Shown one piece after another: positions 37,022 through 44,828 of a stretch of 64,000 bases of DNA. The notes under the pieces are model-generated. The model was not told the DNA's origin. It ran no database searches and saw nothing but the letters and a program-made list of their open reading frames with translations. The position numbers were made by a program, and so were the translations under genes. Each line of letters opens with the position of its first letter. The stretch's first letter is position 1. This DNA is from a bacterium (GTDB lineage: Bacteria; Zhuqueibacterota; Zhuqueibacteria; Zhuqueibacterales; Zhuqueibacteraceae), in contig JAKLJX010000002.1 of the NCBI GenBank assembly GCA_023150945.1, positions 124,001 to 188,000 of the forward strand. Reading direction: 5' to 3'.

Positions 37022-38095
37022 TCAGTTGATGAAGATCTCGCCCTTGGGATCATACTTCTTCACCATCTGAGCGATGGCTTTGTTGATCTCGCGAAAACTG
37101 GCGAGCGGCCCTTCCAACTCTTTTTCCGCGACCCGCTGCCGTGCGTGCGTGCGTGCGAGTTGCAGGGCGAGAATGACGCGCTCATTGGCCCCGCCTGCCG
37201 AGGCCGCAGCCGGCAGGCGCTCGCTGAGTTGGGCGCGATGCAAGTGACATTCGGCGAGATAACCATCACTGGCTTGTATGAACGCGCGAATGCGACTGAT
37301 GACATTCTCCCACACCGTCAACGCTTCCGCGACGCGGTCCAGCTTCTCGAGAATCAAGCCGCGATGATAAAGCGCACTGACGTTTTGGGGAAAGCGCTGC
37401 AACAGCCAGTCGTTGATCTCCAGCGCTTGAGTATAGTTTTCTTCGTGAATGTGAATGGTTTGCAGGGAATAGGCGGCATCCACCGCAACGTAGCGGCCGC
37501 GCTGGCGCACGCTTTCGAGCGCGGCAATGGCTTGCTCACGTTTGCCGGCAAACAAGCCGCCGGCAAAATTGAGTTTGGCGCTTTTCCAATACTCGTACAC
37601 GCCCAGCGCCAAATAGGGATCCACCAGCGCCGCCTCCCGCTGCAGGGCACGCTCCATGGCATTGAGCGCCAGCACCGCATCGCGAAAGCCGGCGGCCCAT
37701 TCCCCGCAGCGAAAGCGGTGCAGACCGCGATAGCCGCGGCCGGTGCCGAGCATGAACAGCCGCTCGGCGCTGGCCTCTGTGCTCACCTGCTTGTCCGCCA
37801 GCGCGACCGCGCTTTGGATCAGGCTGTCGAAACGCGCTTCGAACAGGCGCAGGCGATAGTCCCGCATCATCGTTTGATACACGCCGGCCGCGAGCAGATA
37901 GCCGGCGGGATCCTGCGGCCAGGAATGCCGCAACTCGGTGCAAACGGCGAGCGCGCTGTCGAACTGCTCGAGGTGCAATTGCTCCAGACTGCGTTGAATC
38001 AAGCCCACGCGGCGGGCATCGGATTGTGCCCAGGCCACCGGCAGCGCGAGGGAAAAAACGGACAACCAAGTCACCAAACGGAGGGAATTCGGCAT
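37022..38095 (-). CDS. Periplasmic TPR-repeat protein
   Basis: 357 residues from the ATG at 38095, which gives a signal peptide (LVTWLSVFSLALPVAWAQS). A start at 38161 would bury it. Helical TPR-like repeats run through the chain, e.g. SLEQLHLEQFDSALAVCTELRHSWPQDPAGYLLAAG and TQALEINDWLLQRFPQNVSALYHRGLILEKLDRVAEAL. Such proteins scaffold other proteins. The strand order suggests it precedes the two exported zinc-ribbon genes, but a strong terminator lies between them. Function unknown. Confidence 0.75.
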   Translation of the reverse strand: MPNSLRLVTWLSVFSLALPVAWAQSDARRVGLIQRSLEQLHLEQFDSALAVCTELRHSWPQDPAGYLLAAGVYQTMMRDYRLRLFEARFDSLIQSAVALADKQVSTEASAERLFMLGTGRGYRGLHRFRCGEWAAGFRDAVLALNAMERALQREAALVDPYLALGVYEYWKSAKLNFAGGLFAGKREQAIAALESVRQRGRYVAVDAAYSLQTIHIHEENYTQALEINDWLLQRFPQNVSALYHRGLILEKLDRVAEALTVWENVISRIRAFIQASDGYLAECHLHRAQLSERLPAAASAGGANERVILALQLARTHARQRVAEKELEGPLASFREINKAIAQMVKKYDPKGEIFIN

Positions 38096-38286
38096 ACGTG
38101 TCTTTACTTTCCAATGAATGAAGATGAATGACATCGCTTCCGGCGCCGGGGCGGGAAGCACAGCGGAAACCTCGTCATATCCAAGCAGGCAAACACAGTA
38201 ATGCGTGCCGGCGCAGCACGACCGTAACTACAACGTCGATCGGAGGGCGTGCCACCCACCATGCGGCAGCGCCTGGCGAACGCGCC

Positions 38287-38307
38287 GCCGGCGGCAAGTC
38301 CGCCGGC
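38287..38307 (-). other. Hairpin directly after the radical SAM stop codon
   Basis: GCCGGCGG, CAAGT, CCGCCGGC: a perfect 8-bp GC stem adjoining the stop codon. No T run follows, so a terminator role is uncertain. Confidence 0.4.
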
Positions 38308-39354
38308 TCAATCACCCACGGTGGCCAGCGCGCCGGTGGGGGCGGGACTCGCCTCCGGATCCGGCAGCGGGTGGCTATCGTCCAGGTTGGCGCGTGAAAC
38401 ACCGCCGCGGCGCAACAGACGATAGGTCGCTTTGACCATGCCGAGCGGCGCATTGTCCAAATAGGAATCCCGGTAAACGCACAGGATCGCGCAGCCCTTT
38501 TCGCAGCCTTTGGCGGTGTTGTAATGCGCGGCCACGTCGGCGCGGGTATATTCCAAAACAGGTTTGTCCAGGCGGCCGCGCTGGGCATGGCAAAACTGCA
38601 CGTTGCCGAACTCATCGACGTAAAGCGAGCGCGCGCCGGCGCGGCATTGCCACTCCGGCTGTTCGCCCTGCAGCAAGCGCTTGCCGTAGTCATATTCGAT
38701 GAAAGAGCAGGGATTGCTGTTTTGATAATGATGCTCCCACAGCGCGACGTACTCTTCGCCGCCGATTTCGATGATGCCCTTGTCATCGTGGATGGGATTG
38801 ACGGTGACGAAGAAACCCAGACGCCGCAGCTCGGCCAGCGTTTCCGGGAAATGACCTTTGGAATTTTCGCACAGCACGAGATTGACGTGCACATCGAACT
38901 TGGCCAGCCGGCGCAGCCGCTGCAGCTTGGGCAGGATTGACTTCATGGATTTTTGAATGTACCGGCTCGTGTCGGGCATGAGCGCATCGATGCTCACTTG
39001 CATGTTGCTCAGTCCCGCTTCGTTCAGCGCCGCAATGATTTTGTCGGTGAGCAGAAAGCCGTTGGTGGTGACCGAGACTTGCGCGTCGTGGTTGGCGTAG
39101 GCCACGAGGTCCGCGAGCCGGGGATGCAGCAGCGGCTCGCCGCCCAAAAGCGTGATGTTGATAACCTTCAAGCGATGCAGGGCATCGATGCGGGCTTTGA
39201 GCACTTCAAATGGTATCGGCGGGGAAAAATTGTCGTATTCGGTGCAATAACCGCAGCTCAAGTTGCAGCGCCGCGTCACGATCAACTGCGCCTGAATCGG
39301 TGCCTTGAACAACAGCGCGCGCGCCAGCGCTCGCAGCGGATTCTTGACACGCAT
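38308..39354 (-). CDS. Radical SAM protein (SPASM-like)
   Basis: 348 residues from the ATG at 39354, with AGGGAGG upstream. The SAM/4Fe-4S motif is CNLSCGYC (Cys30, 34, 37) at the start of strand 1. GGEPLLHP and VTTNGFLL follow as in radical SAM barrels. The C-terminal part has more Cys (CRAGARSLYVDEFGNVQFCHAQ, GCEKGCAILCVY), the layout of SPASM-type auxiliary cluster proteins that modify peptides or carry out other radical chemistry. No small precursor peptide was found nearby, so the substrate is unknown. Confidence 0.82.
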   Translation of the reverse strand: MRVKNPLRALARALLFKAPIQAQLIVTRRCNLSCGYCTEYDNFSPPIPFEVLKARIDALHRLKVINITLLGGEPLLHPRLADLVAYANHDAQVSVTTNGFLLTDKIIAALNEAGLSNMQVSIDALMPDTSRYIQKSMKSILPKLQRLRRLAKFDVHVNLVLCENSKGHFPETLAELRRLGFFVTVNPIHDDKGIIEIGGEEYVALWEHHYQNSNPCSFIEYDYGKRLLQGEQPEWQCRAGARSLYVDEFGNVQFCHAQRGRLDKPVLEYTRADVAAHYNTAKGCEKGCAILCVYRDSYLDNAPLGMVKATYRLLRRGGVSRANLDDSHPLPDPEASPAPTGALATVGD

Positions 39355-39715
39355 GAGCAGTGCCTCCCTGGCTGGTGAGATTCGTTGTGGTTTGCTTTCC
39401 GCCCGCGGATTCCTTTCTCGCGCGTTGCGGGTTGGGCATAATGTTGATTCTAGAGGTAAAGTGCAACGGCAAAATACCCGCCAGCCGTTCCGCGGCCACA
39501 CTGCCCGCGAGGGATGCTGAGCCCCCGGCTGCCGCGACGGCCCGGACTGGTCCTCCGTTCAGCCGGCACCGCAACATTCACGCATTGGCAACCGCCGCTT
39601 CATTCTGCCTTGATTTCGCCGGATTATGTTGGAGTGATGGAATACCAGGAGCACAATTACCAACAGGAAGTGCAGAAGCGAAGCGGTGCCGCTTTGCGCA
39701 TCACGGAGGGCTGCC
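39355..39715. other. Gap between divergent radical SAM and PAP2 genes
   Basis: 361 bases. It should contain both promoters, but I see no convincing pair. Short open frames are GC-driven and lack ribosome sites. Confidence 0.5.
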
Positions 39716-40246
39716 ATGCTGCAAGCTTTCGTCCAAAATCTCAATCACTACGATGCGTGGCTCTGCAGTAAAGTCTATCAATGGAACGGCCGCCGGATCA
39801 TCGACTGCTGCATGTATCTGGTCTCGCGCAGCGGCGATGGCCAGCTCTACGCCTTTCTCGGATTGCTTGTTTGCCTAACGGATTTCGCGACGGCCTGCAG
39901 GCTATTGCCGGCCGGCTTGCTGGCCTTCACCCTGGAATTGCCGCTCTACCTGCTGGTGAAACGCAAGGTGAAACGCCGCCGGCCATTTGAACGAATCCCG
40001 GGGCTGCACTACCTGATCAAGCCTCCGGATCGCTTCAGCTTTCCCTCCGGCCATACCGCCGCCGCTTGCTTGATGGCGACTCTGGTTTCAGCCTATTATC
40101 CGGAGGGCGCGCTGGTGAGTTGTCTGTGGGCGGGGAGCATCGGCTTTTCGCGCGTGTACAACGGCGTGCACTATCCGACGGATGTCTTGGCAGGCGCGAT
40201 TCTGGGAATCGCCTGCGCGCAAGCCGGCATGGGGTTGGTGGGATAG
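39716..40246 (+). CDS. PAP2-family phosphatase
   Basis: 176 residues with four to five membrane helices. The acid-phosphatase motifs are KRKVKRRRPF (residues 82-91), PSGHTAA (110-116) and SRVYNGVHYPTDV (145-157), complete with catalytic His113 and His152. Members remove phosphate from lipid phosphates such as phosphatidic acid, PGP or undecaprenyl pyrophosphate. The ATG at 39716 follows GGAGGG. Its stop is six bases from the convergent ATPase gene. Confidence 0.92.
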   Translation: MLQAFVQNLNHYDAWLCSKVYQWNGRRIIDCCMYLVSRSGDGQLYAFLGLLVCLTDFATACRLLPAGLLAFTLELPLYLLVKRKVKRRRPFERIPGLHYLIKPPDRFSFPSGHTAAACLMATLVSAYYPEGALVSCLWAGSIGFSRVYNGVHYPTDVLAGAILGIACAQAGMGLVG

Positions 40247-40252
40247 CCGGCT

Positions 40253-41494
40253 TCACCACAGCCGGCGCAGAATCAGCATGAGCATGATCAAATTCAAAAC
40301 CATCACCAACAGCATCGCCAATCGCCGGGGATGCTGCCGCAGTGGCGCCAGCCATTTGCGCAACGCTTCCTGCTGCCAGCGGTGCACGCCCGCGGCCCAA
40401 CGTTGCCAAACTCTCCAACCGCTTGCCGCCGCCGGCGGCCGCAACGGACTCGTTGCAACCCTCACCGCCCGATCAATCACTGCCTGATCCCAACGCACGC
40501 GAACATTCTCGCCCTGCCACCCTGGCTGCCGCAAGCCAGCGCCAGCGGCATGCCGCGTCCCAGCGGGTGGCATGCCATTCTCTACCGCCAGCGCCGAGGC
40601 TGTCACCGGTTGCCAGCGCTCGCCCTGCTGTTCTGCCAAAGCGCCGGCGCATGCTTCAGCTTCTCCCTCATGGCTTGCGGTGCGCGCCGCCTCCTGCACC
40701 AGCTCGCGCGCGATGCTGGTCAAACCCTCTCGGCCAGCCAGCGCCAGTGCCCGGCTGCAGAGCGCATTGATGCGCCGCGGATTGCCTTCGCTTTGTTCAT
40801 GCACCGCGCGCAGGGCTGCCACGGTGAAAAGCTGCTCGCCGTCGTAATAACCGGCGACCCGCAAACGGTGGGCAATGTAGGCGGCAGTTTCCGCGCTGTC
40901 GAGGCTGAGCAAATGCGTACTGCAGGCGCGGGTGGAGTGATCTGGCCAGGGTTCCACTCCGGGAAACGCATGGAGCAAACTCGCCGCGCCGGCGAGGATG
41001 AGCTGCAGCGGTTTGCGCTGCGTCTTGGCAAGCTCAACCAGCACGCCGATTTCATCAAGGGTGTGGCGCGGCAGATGATGTGCATCGTCGATGATCACGA
41101 CGGCAGCGGAGGGGATGCTGGAAGCGGCGAGGCCGGAGCGCGGGCTGCGCAGAAAATCATGCAACTGCCGCAGCTCGTCGGCGGGCGTGGCATGCGGCAG
41201 CGCCGGCAAACCACAGGCTGCCGCAATGCGGCGGAACAACCTCTTCTCTCCGAGACGGGTTTGCAGCAGCAGCACCGTTGCGAGATTAGCCGGCAGCCGG
41301 CGGCGCAGGGCATGAATCAACAGGGTCTTGCCGGCGCCGGCCGCGCCGGTGAGCAGGAACAGGCGATGCCGGTGCTCGATCGTATCGAGCAGCCGCTGAA
41401 ACGCCTGGCGATGCGAGCTGGCGGCATAGAAATAGCGCGGATCCGGCACCGGTTTGAACGGGTGCTCTCTCAAAAGCTGAAGCGAACGGTACAT
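40253..41494 (-). CDS. ExeA/GspA-like AAA ATPase with C-terminal membrane helix
   Basis: 413 residues. It starts MYRSLQLLREHPFKPVPDPRYFYAASSHRQAFQRL, like ExeA-type ATPases. Walker A is GAAGAGKT (50-57), Walker B is AVVIIDDAHH (131-140), and a later EGNPRRINALCSRAL motif closes the AAA domain. A low-complexity Ala/Arg linker and one helix at the C-terminus (about 393-410) anchor it in the membrane. Relatives work in type II secretion assembly or polysaccharide export, but no such genes are nearby. It is convergent with PAP2. Confidence 0.82.
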   Translation of the reverse strand: MYRSLQLLREHPFKPVPDPRYFYAASSHRQAFQRLLDTIEHRHRLFLLTGAAGAGKTLLIHALRRRLPANLATVLLLQTRLGEKRLFRRIAAACGLPALPHATPADELRQLHDFLRSPRSGLAASSIPSAAVVIIDDAHHLPRHTLDEIGVLVELAKTQRKPLQLILAGAASLLHAFPGVEPWPDHSTRACSTHLLSLDSAETAAYIAHRLRVAGYYDGEQLFTVAALRAVHEQSEGNPRRINALCSRALALAGREGLTSIARELVQEAARTASHEGEAEACAGALAEQQGERWQPVTASALAVENGMPPAGTRHAAGAGLRQPGWQGENVRVRWDQAVIDRAVRVATSPLRPPAAASGWRVWQRWAAGVHRWQQEALRKWLAPLRQHPRRLAMLLVMVLNLIMLMLILRRLW

Positions 41495-41650
41495 GACTGC
41501 ACGAATCCCAAAACCGTTATGGCAATGCGTTGCGCTGCAATTCCTCCGCCGGCACGCGCGGGCCAGCGGCAGCGTGCGGGAATGATTCGGTGGGCGCGAG
41601 CAGGCAACCGGGAAAGGGCAAGCGGAAGGAATGAGCGGAAGCGCCGGGTG

Positions 41651-41881
41651 TCATTTGTGGACAAGTTTACGCACGGTGTGAAAATCCGGGCCTTCGAGGC
41701 GGTAGAAATAAACGCCCTGATCCGCGGCATGACCGTGGTTGTCGATACCGTCCCACTGCGCCAGATGCTCACCCGGCGGCAGGTAGCCGGCGAGAACCAA
41801 TCGCACCTCGTTGCCCAGCGCGTTGTAGATGGCCAAACGCACGGGAGAAGTTTGCTGCAAGGCAAAGCGGACAGTCGTCAT
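41651..41881 (-). pseudogene. Fragment of a FlgD-type sorting domain
   Basis: 76 residues. TSPVRLAIYNALGNEVRLVLAGYLPPGEHLAQWDGIDNHGHAADQGVYFYRLEG is the C-terminal two thirds of the FlgD-like domain found at the end of surface proteins here (compare the giant protein at 4.2 kb). The YPNPFNP motif and everything before it are missing. It has no signal peptide or ribosome site. I read it as the remnant of a deleted surface-protein gene, though a short expressed peptide is not excluded. Confidence 0.65.
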
Positions 41882-42135
41882 AATACAGTTGCATTCTTTG
41901 CCGGCCCTTCCCTGGGCAGCGATGAGGTCAAGCTGAATAAAAAATGTGCCGTGGATGTACCTTCATACGATTGCGGGTGCAGACGCGGGAATCTGCAGCC
42001 GCCGGCGGGAAGTCCTCTGCAATTGGCGAACATGGTGCGTAGTATTCGAGGTCATGGAATGTCTGGCGGGCATGACAAAGTTGGCAAATTCGCCGGCGCC
42101 GCCGCAGCGCGCGGCGCTGGCATCATGGAAGAATC

Positions 42136-42564
42136 GTGCAGGTGAGGCGCATTTTCAAGCCGATCTCGCGGCAGAGCCGTACCGCCATCCGGGCGACCAG
42201 CTCGCTGCGCTTACAGGAGAGCATTCCCAAACTGCCGGCGCGTGTCAAACGGCTGCGTGACCAGAAGATTTGTTCTTACTGCCGCCATTTGATCACGGAG
42301 GATCCCTATTCCCACCGGGAGCGCTATTGGGTACAACTCTTGCGGCTGCGGATGCTGCGCTGGTCGGCGGCGCTGTTGCGGATCTTTGCGCCGCAGCGGC
42401 TGGCGCGCAATGAGGCCCGGCAGAAGCGCATCGTCTTGCCGGGCTGGGTACGGTGCAGCAACCGAAGGTGCGGCCAGCTTTATCATGCCAATTGCTGGCA
42501 CCATCGCGGCGGCGCGCAGCGCTGTTTTCGCTGTCACACCAATCGCGCCCGCCACGTCGCATGA
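42136..42564 (+). CDS. RING-like zinc-finger protein, candidate E3 of a ubiquitin-like system
   Basis: 142 residues, first gene of the conjugation operon. The N-terminus is basic. Potential zinc ligands are Cys46/Cys49 (CSYC), Cys107/Cys112, His117/Cys120 (CSNRRCGQLYHANCW) and Cys130/Cys133 (CFRC). This is an eight-ligand C2-C2-HC-C2 pattern as in RING and related binuclear treble clefs. An insert of 57 residues, with a hydrophobic-basic helix (RYWVQLLRLRMLRWSAALLRIF), separates the first two pairs. RING fingers recruit E2 enzymes in eukaryotes, and prokaryotic RINGs linked to E1/E2 genes are known. The start is GTG at 42136 or 42142. The E1 gene follows 30 bases on. E3 activity is inferred from context. 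Confidence 0.72.
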   Translation: MQVRRIFKPISRQSRTAIRATSSLRLQESIPKLPARVKRLRDQKICSYCRHLITEDPYSHRERYWVQLLRLRMLRWSAALLRIFAPQRLARNEARQKRIVLPGWVRCSNRRCGQLYHANCWHHRGGAQRCFRCHTNRARHVA

Positions 42565-42594
42565 ATCGCGCACGCGCACAGGAAGCGAGGCGGC

Positions 42595-43848
42595 ATGGCC
42601 TTTCACGTTAGAACCAGTGGCCGGCCGGCGGAGACCGCCACCGACCGCCAGGAAAGAATCAGTTGGTGGAGCCAGGAAAAGCTGCGCCAGGCGCGCGTCA
42701 TGATTGTGGGCGCCGGCGCGCTCGGCAATGAAGTGATCAAGAACCTGGCGCTGGTGGGCGTCGGCTACATGGTGGTCGTTGATTTCGATGACATCGAAAT
42801 CTCCAATCTCAGCCGCACCGCGCTCTTCCGCCAGGAAGATCTCGGCAAGCGCAAGGCACTGGTGGCGGCGCAGCGCGGCCGCGAGCTCAACGTCGAACCC
42901 TCGGCTGCGGTGGAGGCGCTCGACGCCGATCTCGTGTGGGAAGTGGGGCTGGGCCTCTATCGCCGCGTCGATCTTGTGCTCGGCTGCCTGGACAATCTCG
43001 AGGCGCGGCTGGCGATGAATCGCGCCTGCCTGCTCACCGGCCGGCCCTTGATCGACGGCGGCATCCGCGAGCTGGCGGGCAGCGTCTACGTGTTTCAACC
43101 GCCTTTTCGTTCCTGCTTCAGTTGCGCCACCACCAAACGCGAGCGCGCGGCGGCCCGCTCGCGTTATGATTCCTGCTTTCAGACGCTGCGGCGCGGCTAC
43201 GCGCAGGGCCGGCTCGCCACCGTGCAGATGACTTCGGCGCTCATTGCCGCGCTGCAGTGCGAACTGGCGCTCAAGTGGCTGCATCAGCGGCTGCCGCTCA
43301 ACGGCGTTCGCCTGCAATACGACGGCAGCGGCAACAGCCCCTATTTCGACACGACCGCCGTTTCCCGCCGGCCACAATGCGAATGCGAAGCGCTGGCGCC
43401 GCTGCCGGATAGCGCCACGATTGCCGGCAGCAGCACGACCACCACGCTGCGCGCGCTGCGCGCAAGCTTGCAGGCCGCCGGCCTCGAAGAGGCCGTGGTC
43501 AAATTTCCCGCCAGCTTCGTCGCAGGCGTCGAGTGCATGCGTTGCGGCCGCGACAGCGAAATCCGGCGGCCGCTGCCCCGCCTGCGCAGCGAAGAGTTGC
43601 AGTGCCGCTGGTGCCGCCGGCCGGGCGATCGCGAGGGGCTGCAATTGCATTATCTCAGCGACAGCCTGGAAGTGCTGGAAGCGGAGGCCGCGGGCGGCGA
43701 GCCGCTGCAAGACCTGACGCTCGCGCAGTTGGGATTCCCCCAACTGCATGTTTATGGCGTGCAGGATCGCCGGGGCGGCATGCACTATTTCGAGCTGGCC
43801 AATGACATTCACGAGGCTTTGCCCAATCTCGCGAAGCGACTTTCATGA
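42595..43848 (+). CDS. E1-like activating enzyme (ThiF/MoeB superfamily)
   Basis: 417 residues with a good ribosome site. The nucleotide-binding Rossmann motif is VMIVGAGALGNEVIKNLALVG (36-56), followed by DFDDIEISNLSRTALFRQEDLGKRKA, the hallmark of E1/ThiF proteins that adenylate a Ubl C-terminus. CFSC (174-177) and CEC (262-264) may hold the structural zinc. Cys194 (YDSCFQTL) lies where the catalytic Cys is expected. Residues 285-417 form an extension with its own Cys pairs (314/317 and 337/340) and no match I recognise. It is longer than ThiF or MoeB (about 250). The RING-like gene precedes it and the Ubl gene follows. Confidence 0.9.
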   Translation: MAFHVRTSGRPAETATDRQERISWWSQEKLRQARVMIVGAGALGNEVIKNLALVGVGYMVVVDFDDIEISNLSRTALFRQEDLGKRKALVAAQRGRELNVEPSAAVEALDADLVWEVGLGLYRRVDLVLGCLDNLEARLAMNRACLLTGRPLIDGGIRELAGSVYVFQPPFRSCFSCATTKRERAAARSRYDSCFQTLRRGYAQGRLATVQMTSALIAALQCELALKWLHQRLPLNGVRLQYDGSGNSPYFDTTAVSRRPQCECEALAPLPDSATIAGSSTTTTLRALRASLQAAGLEEAVVKFPASFVAGVECMRCGRDSEIRRPLPRLRSEELQCRWCRRPGDREGLQLHYLSDSLEVLEAEAAGGEPLQDLTLAQLGFPQLHVYGVQDRRGGMHYFELANDIHEALPNLAKRLS

Positions 43849-43876
43849 TTTCTTGCAGATACTCAGGAGCTAAGGA

Positions 43877-44164
43877 ATGGCCGATACCATCAATCTCACC
43901 TTCATCAATGTGAGCGACGACTCGGAGATGGATGTTGAAGTCTCCTCCGACATGACGCGGGAGGAGCTGGTTGAAAACCTGATTCAGGTCGAATTCATTC
44001 CGCCACTTTCCAGTGAGAACGAAGAATACGGCTTGACCATCAAAGGCAAGGGCGAGCTGGGCGAGGGGCAGACCCTGGCCGATTTGGCAGTTCAGGCCGG
44101 CGACCGGGTTCGCATCGCCGTGGTGCAACGCGGCGGCGCGGCGCACGCCGAAAACCGATTTTGA
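43877..44164 (+). CDS. Ubiquitin-like modifier (beta-grasp)
   Basis: 95 residues, one ubiquitin-like domain: strands LTFINVSD and DMDVEVSS-like, a helix (TREELVENLIQV), EYGLTIKGKGELGEGQTLADLAVQAGDRVRIAVVQ, then Arg-Gly-Gly (85-87) and an eight-residue tail, AAHAENRF. The layout resembles YukD-type and ubiquitin-type domains. The Gly-Gly followed by a short tail suggests a precursor that is cut before activation, probably by the JAMM protease encoded two genes on. The ribosome site is AGGAGCTAAGGA. It is a single-domain modifier, not a polyubiquitin-like chain. Confidence 0.82.
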   Translation: MADTINLTFINVSDDSEMDVEVSSDMTREELVENLIQVEFIPPLSSENEEYGLTIKGKGELGEGQTLADLAVQAGDRVRIAVVQRGGAAHAENRF

Positions 44165-44180
44165 CAGTGGAGACTGCAAC

Positions 44181-44684
44181 ATGATCTCGCGGCTGGTGCG
44201 GCTGCAAAACGACTATCTCACCATGCAGACGCTGCGCGGCTCGCTCATTCGCTGGCAGGAGGGCGATCATCGCTGGCCGCCCGAGCGCTATGTCGTCGAA
44301 TTCGATCTCGTTGGCATGATCGGCCCGGAGGCCAGGCAGCAGGGGCACACTGTGGTGATCAAGCTGCTGGCAGAATATCCCGACAAGCCGCCGCTGGCGA
44401 AATTCGTCTCGCGACCGGTGCTGTTTCATCCGCACGTGTTCAAGAACGGCAATGTTTGCATCGGACAATACTCGCCGGAGGAGGGATTGGCGGCGTTTTG
44501 TTTGCGCTTGGCGAAATACATTCAGTTCCGGCCGGAGCTGATCGATCCCCGCAGCCCCGCCAATCGCGAGGCCTTGAATTGGTTCAAACTGAATCGCCAT
44601 GCCGTGCCGGTGGATCACAGCAGCCTGCCGGACTTGGCGGAAACCAAACTCTTTCACACGAAACCGGCCTCCAGCAAGTTGTGA
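44181..44684 (+). CDS. E2-like ubiquitin-conjugating protein (UBC fold)
   Basis: 167 residues. The UBC signature is AEYPDKPPLAKFVSRPVLFHPHVFKNGNVCIG: YPxxPP, then HPH (83-85, equal to the HPN of eukaryotic E2s), then the active-site Cys93 in NVCIG. The remaining SPANREALNWF resembles the xPxNxxAxxxF end of E2 domains. E2s accept the modifier from the E1 as a thioester and pass it to targets. It begins 16 bases after the Ubl gene (GGAGA ribosome site). The frame continues past its TGA without another stop into the JAMM gene. Confidence 0.85.
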   Translation: MISRLVRLQNDYLTMQTLRGSLIRWQEGDHRWPPERYVVEFDLVGMIGPEARQQGHTVVIKLLAEYPDKPPLAKFVSRPVLFHPHVFKNGNVCIGQYSPEEGLAAFCLRLAKYIQFRPELIDPRSPANREALNWFKLNRHAVPVDHSSLPDLAETKLFHTKPASSKL

Positions 44685-44828
44685 TCATCCCATGCTTCGC
44701 GACCCACGTTGCCCGCAGCGCCAACCGGTTCCCGCCTCTACCTGCTCAATGCGTCCGGCATCAACCACAATGCCGGGAGCGTGCGCCGCTTGCGCTTGCC
44801 GGCCGCCGGCCGCATCGGACGTGGCGCC

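Noticed and set aside
38308-40246. Radical SAM and PAP2 considered as a peptide-modification (RiPP) locus
   Set aside because: No small precursor gene, leader-binding domain or exporter was found around the radical SAM gene.
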